From Frigidibacter oleivorans (GTDB lineage: Bacteria; Pseudomonadota; Alphaproteobacteria; Rhodobacterales; Rhodobacteraceae): DNA of 64,000 nucleotides. The stretch covers positions 29,500-93,499 of the forward strand of contig NZ_RJRZ01000014.1 in assembly GCF_003993775.1 (NCBI RefSeq), written 5' to 3'. Both the position numbers and the translations under genes were made by a program. The first letter of the stretch is position 1; each line of letters begins with the position of its first letter. Below the pieces are notes generated by a model. That model made no database searches. It was not told the origin of the DNA and was given only the letters and a program-made list of their open reading frames with translations. Below, piece after piece: positions 59,912 to 64,000 of the stretch.

Positions 59912-60280
59912 ATGGACAAGCATGTGCTGCTGATCGAGGACGAGCCGAACATCGCCGAGGCGGTGAGCTTCATCCTGTCGCGCGACGGCTGGCGCGTCAG
60001 CGTGCATGGCGACGGGGCGACGGCGGTGGCCCGGGTGCGGGATCTGTCGCCCGATGCGCTGGTGCTGGACGTGATGCTGCCCGGCCGCTCGGGCTTCGAC
60101 ATCCTGGCCGACCTGCGCGCCGATCCGGCGCTGGCCGCGACGCCGGTGCTGATGCTGACGGCGCGGGGACAGGGGCGGGAACGCGAGGCGGCCGAACAGG
60201 CGGGCGCGGACCGCTTCCTGTCCAAGCCCTTCGCCAATGCCGAGGTGGTGGCGGCGCTGCGCGATCTGGTCGGGGGCTAG
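59912..60280 (+). CDS. Single-domain response regulator
   Basis: CheY-like receiver of 122 residues with no output domain. Phospho-acceptor Asp53 (LVLDVMLPG), acidic pair in LLIEDEPN, Thr in LMLTAR and Lys105 in FLSKPF are all present. It lies 4 bases before a small membrane protein and one base-coupled unit before the symporter-type kinase, so that kinase is its likely partner. Output would be through protein contact rather than DNA binding. Confidence 0.92.
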   Translation: MDKHVLLIEDEPNIAEAVSFILSRDGWRVSVHGDGATAVARVRDLSPDALVLDVMLPGRSGFDILADLRADPALAATPVLMLTARGQGREREAAEQAGADRFLSKPFANAEVVAALRDLVGG

Positions 60281-60283
60281 CCC

Positions 60284-60580
60284 ATGCCGCAAAGCCAGCG
60301 ACCGCTGTTCCTGGCCCGCCGCAGCTATCGCCGCCGCCGGATGATGGATGCGGCGCGGCTGCTGCCGGTCTTCGGCGCGCTGGCGCTGATGCTGCCGATC
60401 CTGTGGCGCGCGCCGGGCGCGGCCGGGGGGCGCAGCACCGCCACCGGCACCGTCTATGTCTTCGTGGTCTGGGCGCTGCTGATCGGGCTGGCCTTCGTGC
60501 TGGCCCGCCGCCTGCGCCCGGCCATCGGCGACGAGGCGGACCCGCCCGAACCCGCCGGCCCGACGCTCCGGGGCGACTGA
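60284..60580 (+). CDS. Small membrane protein upstream of symporter-type kinase
   Basis: Protein of 98 residues: basic N-terminus (LARRSYRRRRMMDAARLLP), then two helices (FGALALMLPILWR; VYVFVVWALLIGLAFVLARR) and a Pro/Asp-rich tail. The operon position between a response regulator and the symporter-kinase suggests a subunit or accessory of the kinase, comparable in place to the small companion (DUF4212-type) proteins of sodium:solute symporters, but no sequence identity is claimed. Its TGA shares one base with the kinase ATG. Confidence 0.8.
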   Translation: MPQSQRPLFLARRSYRRRRMMDAARLLPVFGALALMLPILWRAPGAAGGRSTATGTVYVFVVWALLIGLAFVLARRLRPAIGDEADPPEPAGPTLRGD

Positions 60581-63327
60581 TGGTGCCGTTCAACCTGCTG
60601 GTCGCGGCCTGCCTCGCCTATGTGTGCCTGCTGTTCGTCGTGGCCTTCTGGGCCGATGGCGCGGCGCGGCGCGGGCAGGTGCGCTGGCTGCGCTCGCCCC
60701 TGGTCTATACGCTGTCGCTGTCGATCTACTGCACCGCCTGGACCTTCTATGGCGCGGTGGGCTATGCGGCGCGGTCGGGGCTGGAATTCGCCACCATCTA
60801 CCTCGGCCCGACGCTGGTGCTGATCGGCTGGTGGTGGCTGCTGCGCAAGCTGGTCCGCATCGGCCGGATGCAGCGCGTGACCTCCATCGCCGACCTGATC
60901 TCGTCGCGCTTCGGCAAGTCGAACCTGCTGGGGGTCATCGTCACCGCGATCTGCGTCGTCGCCGCCACGCCCTATATCGCGCTGCAGCTGCAATCGGTGA
61001 CGCTGTCCTTCAACGTCTTCGCGGGGCCGCTGCCCACCGGCTGGGGCCTGCCCGACCGCGGGGCGACGGTGCTGTGGGTGGCGGGGGGGCTCGCGCTCTT
61101 CACCATCCTCTTCGGCACCCGCAACCTCGACGCCAACGAACGCCACGAGGGCATCGTCACCGCCATCGCGCTGGAGGCGGTGGTGAAGCTGGTGGCGCTG
61201 GTGGCGGTGGGGGTGTTCACCGTCTGGGGCGTGGCGGGGGGCGTGGCCGACATCCTCGACCGGATCGCGGACTCGCCCATCGCCGACTGGCAGATGGCGC
61301 CGGGGCGCTGGACGGGGCTGATGTTCCTGGCCGGGGCGGCGGTGCTGACCCTGCCGCGGATGTTCCAGGTGATGGTGGTCGAGAATTCCGACGAACGCCA
61401 CCTCGCCACCGCCTCCTGGGCCTTTCCGCTGTATCTGCTGCTGATGAGCCTCTTCGTGGTGCCGATCGCGGTGGTGGGGCTCGCGGTGCTGCCGGCGGGA
61501 TCGAACCCCGACCTCTTCGTCCTGACGCTGCCTTTGGCGCAGCAGCAGGGGGCGCTGGCGATGCTGGCCTTCCTCGGCGGCTTTTCCTCGGCCACCTCCA
61601 TGGTCATCGTCGAGGCGATCGCGCTGGCCACCATGGTGTCGAACCATGTGGTGCTGCCGCTGTGGCTGCGGCTCCGGCGGCGCCAGCAGCAGGAGGCGGG
61701 GCAGGGGATGGTCGTGACCGGCGACCTGCGCGGGCTGGTCCTGCTGTCGCGGCGGTTGTCCATCGCCGGGGTGCTGGCGCTCGGCTATGCCTATTACAGC
61801 GTCTCGGGCGGGTCGGGGGCGCTGGCGGCGATCGGGCTGATCTCCTTCGTCGGCGTGGCGCAGATCCTGCCCGCGATGCTGGGCGGGCTGTTCTGGCGCG
61901 GGGCGACGCGGGCGGGGGCGGCGGCGGGGCTGGTCGCGGGCTTCGCCGTCTGGCTGTATGCGCTGTTCCTGCCCTCCTTCGGGTCGGGCAACCTGATGCC
62001 CGAGGCGCTGATGCAGGCGGGGCCCTGGGGCATTGCCTGGCTGCGGCCGCAGGCGCTGTTCGGGCTGGAGGGGCTAGACCCGCTGCTGCACGCGGCCTTC
62101 TGGTCGCTGGCGCTGAACGCGGGGCTGTTCTGTGCCGTCTCTCTCGTCACCTTTCCCGCGCCGATGGAACGGCTGCAGGGTCTGGCCTTCGTCAATGTCT
62201 TCGAACAGGCGGGGCCGGCGCGCGGCTGGACCCGCGGCGGGGCCGAGGCCGAGGATCTGCTGGCGATGGCGCAGGGCGTGATCGGGGCCGAGGAGGCGCA
62301 GGATTTCTTTCAGGCGCAGGCGGCGGCGCAGGGCAAGGCGGGCTTCCTGCCCGACACCACGCCGGATTTCTTTGCCGCGCTGGAACGGCGGCTGGCGGGA
62401 TCGGTGGGCGCGGCCACCGCCCATGCGATGATCGCGCAATTCGCCGCCGGGGCCGCGGTGTCGGTGCAGGACCTGATGGCGGTGGCGAGCGAGGCGCAGC
62501 AGATCCTCGAATATTCCACCCAGCTGGAGGCCAAGTCCGAGGAACTGGCCCGCACCGCCCGCGCCCTGTCCGAGGCGAATGACAAGCTGCGCGCGCTGTC
62601 GGTGCAAAAGGATGCCTTCCTCAGCCAGATCAGCCACGAGCTGCGCACGCCGATGACCTCGATCCGCGCCTTTTCGGAAATCCTGATGGAGGGCGGGCTG
62701 GAACCGCCCGACCTCGCCCGCTATGCCGGCATCATCCATGACGAGGCGATCCGGCTGACCCGGCTGCTGGACGACCTGCTGGACCTGTCGGTGCTGGAAA
62801 ACGGCCGGGTGCGGCTGTCGGTGCGGCCGGCGAACCTGCACGACCTGATCGACCGGGCGCTGCGGGCGGCGGGATCGACCCGCGCCGACCGCTCGTTCAC
62901 CATCCATCGCGATGCGGCGGCCGAACATATGCCGGTCTTCACCGATGCCGACCGGCTGGTGCAGGTCTTCATCAACGTCATCTCCAACGCGCGGAAATAC
63001 TGCGATGCCGCCCGGCCGGAACTGACCATCCGCACCCGGCGGCGCGACAGCCGGATCGAGGTGGATTTCATCGACAACGGCAGCGGCATCCCCGCCGCCG
63101 CGCAGGCGCTGATCTTCGAGAAATTCGCCCGCCTGACCGACCAGACCCGGGCCGGGGGCGCGGGGCTCGGCCTCGCCATCTGCCGCGAGATCATGGAAAA
63201 CCTCGGCGGCGCGATCACCTATCTGCCGGGCCAGGGTGGCGCGGCCTTTCGGGTCAGCCTGCCCGCGCGCCCGGTAGTGCCGCCCTCCCGCGGCGCCGAG
63301 GCGGATGCCGGGGCCGCCCCGGCCTGA
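60580..63327 (+). CDS. Sodium:solute symporter-histidine kinase fusion (CbrA/CrbS-like)
   Basis: Membrane sensor kinase of 915 residues. The first ~530 residues are a 12-13 helix sodium:solute symporter domain (IYCTAWTFYGAVGYAARSGL, VAATPYIALQLQSVTLSF, FLGGFSSATSMVIVEAIALA). Next comes a STAC-like linker (about 555-640), then a coiled coil (LARTARALSEANDKLRALS). The kinase has His686 in SQISHELRTPMTS, N-box VINVISNARKY, and G-boxes DNGSGIP and GGAGLGLAI. This resembles CbrA/CrbS sensors, which respond to amino acids, acetate or similar. No PAS domain is evident, unlike CbrA. Cognate regulator is probably the single-domain receiver at 59912. Confidence 0.9.
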   Translation: MVPFNLLVAACLAYVCLLFVVAFWADGAARRGQVRWLRSPLVYTLSLSIYCTAWTFYGAVGYAARSGLEFATIYLGPTLVLIGWWWLLRKLVRIGRMQRVTSIADLISSRFGKSNLLGVIVTAICVVAATPYIALQLQSVTLSFNVFAGPLPTGWGLPDRGATVLWVAGGLALFTILFGTRNLDANERHEGIVTAIALEAVVKLVALVAVGVFTVWGVAGGVADILDRIADSPIADWQMAPGRWTGLMFLAGAAVLTLPRMFQVMVVENSDERHLATASWAFPLYLLLMSLFVVPIAVVGLAVLPAGSNPDLFVLTLPLAQQQGALAMLAFLGGFSSATSMVIVEAIALATMVSNHVVLPLWLRLRRRQQQEAGQGMVVTGDLRGLVLLSRRLSIAGVLALGYAYYSVSGGSGALAAIGLISFVGVAQILPAMLGGLFWRGATRAGAAAGLVAGFAVWLYALFLPSFGSGNLMPEALMQAGPWGIAWLRPQALFGLEGLDPLLHAAFWSLALNAGLFCAVSLVTFPAPMERLQGLAFVNVFEQAGPARGWTRGGAEAEDLLAMAQGVIGAEEAQDFFQAQAAAQGKAGFLPDTTPDFFAALERRLAGSVGAATAHAMIAQFAAGAAVSVQDLMAVASEAQQILEYSTQLEAKSEELARTARALSEANDKLRALSVQKDAFLSQISHELRTPMTSIRAFSEILMEGGLEPPDLARYAGIIHDEAIRLTRLLDDLLDLSVLENGRVRLSVRPANLHDLIDRALRAAGSTRADRSFTIHRDAAAEHMPVFTDADRLVQVFINVISNARKYCDAARPELTIRTRRRDSRIEVDFIDNGSGIPAAAQALIFEKFARLTDQTRAGGAGLGLAICREIMENLGGAITYLPGQGGAAFRVSLPARPVVPPSRGAEADAGAAPA

Positions 63328-63391
63328 GGCGTCAACCTGACGCTAACCTGCGTCCGCCCATGCTCGCCCGGACCGACAGGCGGAGAGGCGG

Positions 63392-64000
63392 ATGACCGAC
63401 AGCAGCAGCGCGGGGGACAGCGCGGGCCACAGCGCCCCCCCATCGGCGATGCGCCGCAAGATCGCCGCCGCGGCGGCACCCGCCGCCCGCGGCATCGGCC
63501 CCGACCGCGCGCTGGCGCAGGCGCTCGCCCGCGCCGCGCAAGAGGGCCCGGGCCTGATCCTGCAGGTGACTCGGGTGGAGGCCGGCCGCGCGCAGGTCGA
63601 GGATCTGGCGCAGATGGCGGGCGAGCAGGCGCTGATCTTCGCGCTGGAGGGCCCCGCCGGCGGCACGGGGATCGTCGCGCTGTCGCCCGGGCTGATGGCC
63701 GGGCTGATCGAGATGCGGATGATGGGGCGGCTGACCCCGCACAGCCCCGCGCCGCGACCGCCCACGCCGACCGATGCGGCGATCTGCGGCGACACCGCGC
63801 AGGGCACGCTCGACGCGCTGGCCGCCGCGCTGGCCGGCACGGCGGACGAGGCCTGGACCGCCGGCTTCCGCCTGCGCGCGCCCGTGGGGGCCGAGGCGCT
63901 GGCGCTGCTGCTGGAGGCGGGCGAGCGGCGCTGCCTGCGCGCCCATGCCGAATTCGGGCTGGGCGGCGCGCGGTCGGGGATGCTGCTGCTGGCGCTGCCG
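63392..64000 (+). CDS. FliM-like protein, 5' part (runs off the window)
   Basis: Open frame from ATG 63392 (GGAGAGG upstream) to the window end, 203 codons. Begins MTDSSSAGDSAGHS, then ALAQALARAAQEGPGLILQV and ALSPGLMAGLIEMRMMGRLT, followed by PTPTDAAICGDTAQGTLDAL. The pattern of the middle part resembles the FliM CheC-like domain, and a FliM/FliN-type gene following the symporter-kinase is known in Rhodobacterales. Without the C-terminal SpoA domain the call stays tentative. CGCTAACC at 63352-63358 lies in the 64-base gap but is probably chance. Confidence 0.55.
   Translation, partial: MTDSSSAGDSAGHSAPPSAMRRKIAAAAAPAARGIGPDRALAQALARAAQEGPGLILQVTRVEAGRAQVEDLAQMAGEQALIFALEGPAGGTGIVALSPGLMAGLIEMRMMGRLTPHSPAPRPPTPTDAAICGDTAQGTLDALAAALAGTADEAWTAGFRLRAPVGAEALALLLEAGERRCLRAHAEFGLGGARSGMLLLALP

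Noticed and set aside
63344..63358. Gap-type palindrome before the FliM-like gene
   Set aside because: Only 8 of 12 bases match and only one half is good; likely chance in a GC-rich sequence.
1..64000. tRNA, rRNA, tmRNA, SRP RNA or CRISPR array
   Set aside because: No TTCGAA-type T-arm with acceptor pairing, no conserved rRNA/tmRNA/SRP sequence and no regularly spaced repeats were found.
1..64000. Insertion sequence, integrase or prophage
   Set aside because: No transposase, integrase or phage structural motif; gene order looks like undisturbed chromosome.

Overview
The window is chromosomal DNA of very high GC from an alphaproteobacterium, almost certainly Rhodobacteraceae (Rhodobacter/Paracoccus/Rhodovulum-like). 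The evidence is gene content and order: ccmE-ccmF-ccmH, grxD-bolA-purL, a coiled-coil gene overlapping zapA, tandem gap genes next to tkt, a symporter-histidine kinase followed by a FliM-like gene, and an intergenic palindrome ending in ATATTT that I recall as typical of this family. No rRNA, tRNA, CRISPR, prophage or transposase was seen. Most DNA is ordinary core chromosome on both strands, with tight stop/start overlaps inside operons.

Layout. 1-1465: start of a DEAD-box helicase and a small secreted protein. 1616-6248 (minus): valine catabolic operon (mmsA, isobutyryl-CoA dehydrogenase, 3-hydroxyisobutyryl-CoA hydrolase, mmsB), preceded by two direct 12-bp repeats 42 bp apart. 6357-9615: glycosyltransferase, LysR regulator, CBS protein, coaD. 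9612-14691: large CPA1 antiporter with a cyclic-nucleotide-binding domain, a VOC protein, a YdeI-like protein and a DUF808 membrane protein. 14808-19334: two GAPDH genes (one GapB-like) flanking a 47-residue membrane protein, then transketolase; both gap genes carry GTTAGCGCTAAC-like palindromes. 19564-25617: zapA unit, monothiol glutaredoxin, BolA, purL, an exported protein, a candidate small RNA and a LysR regulator. 25798-33762: fused indolepyruvate ferredoxin oxidoreductase, acyltransferase, murI, a 740-base gene-free AT-richer stretch, an exported protein and argC. 33772-37635: cytochrome c maturation genes and an enoyl-CoA hydratase. 37788-46835: TonB/ExbD/ExbB, gltA, gltX, comEC and an XRE regulator of the short-chain acyl-CoA (ScfR) type. 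46942-48941: MscS channel and small membrane proteins. 49026-59806: reductive pyrimidine degradation and uptake locus. 59835-64000: response regulator, small membrane protein, symporter-histidine kinase and the start of a FliM-like gene.

How the parts fit. The pyrimidine locus encodes dihydropyrimidinase, beta-ureidopropionase, an omega-amino acid:pyruvate transaminase, a LysE exporter, an ABC importer with an NMT1-like binding protein and a RutR-like TetR regulator. A RutR-box-like palindrome precedes the main operon. Its products, malonate and methylmalonate semialdehyde, are substrates of MmsA encoded about 50 kb away, so thymine and valine breakdown meet there. The operon lacks dihydropyrimidine dehydrogenase. 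It contains a short-chain dehydrogenase without the Tyr-x3-Lys pair and a dihydrodipicolinate-synthase-like protein about 60 residues short.

The most novel items are the candidate small RNA at 24499-24583, the operator pairs before mmsA and before both gap genes, the short membrane protein between the gap genes, and the unusual SDR/DapA-like pair in the pyrimidine operon. Motif readings are by eye; functions of regulators and sites are inferred.
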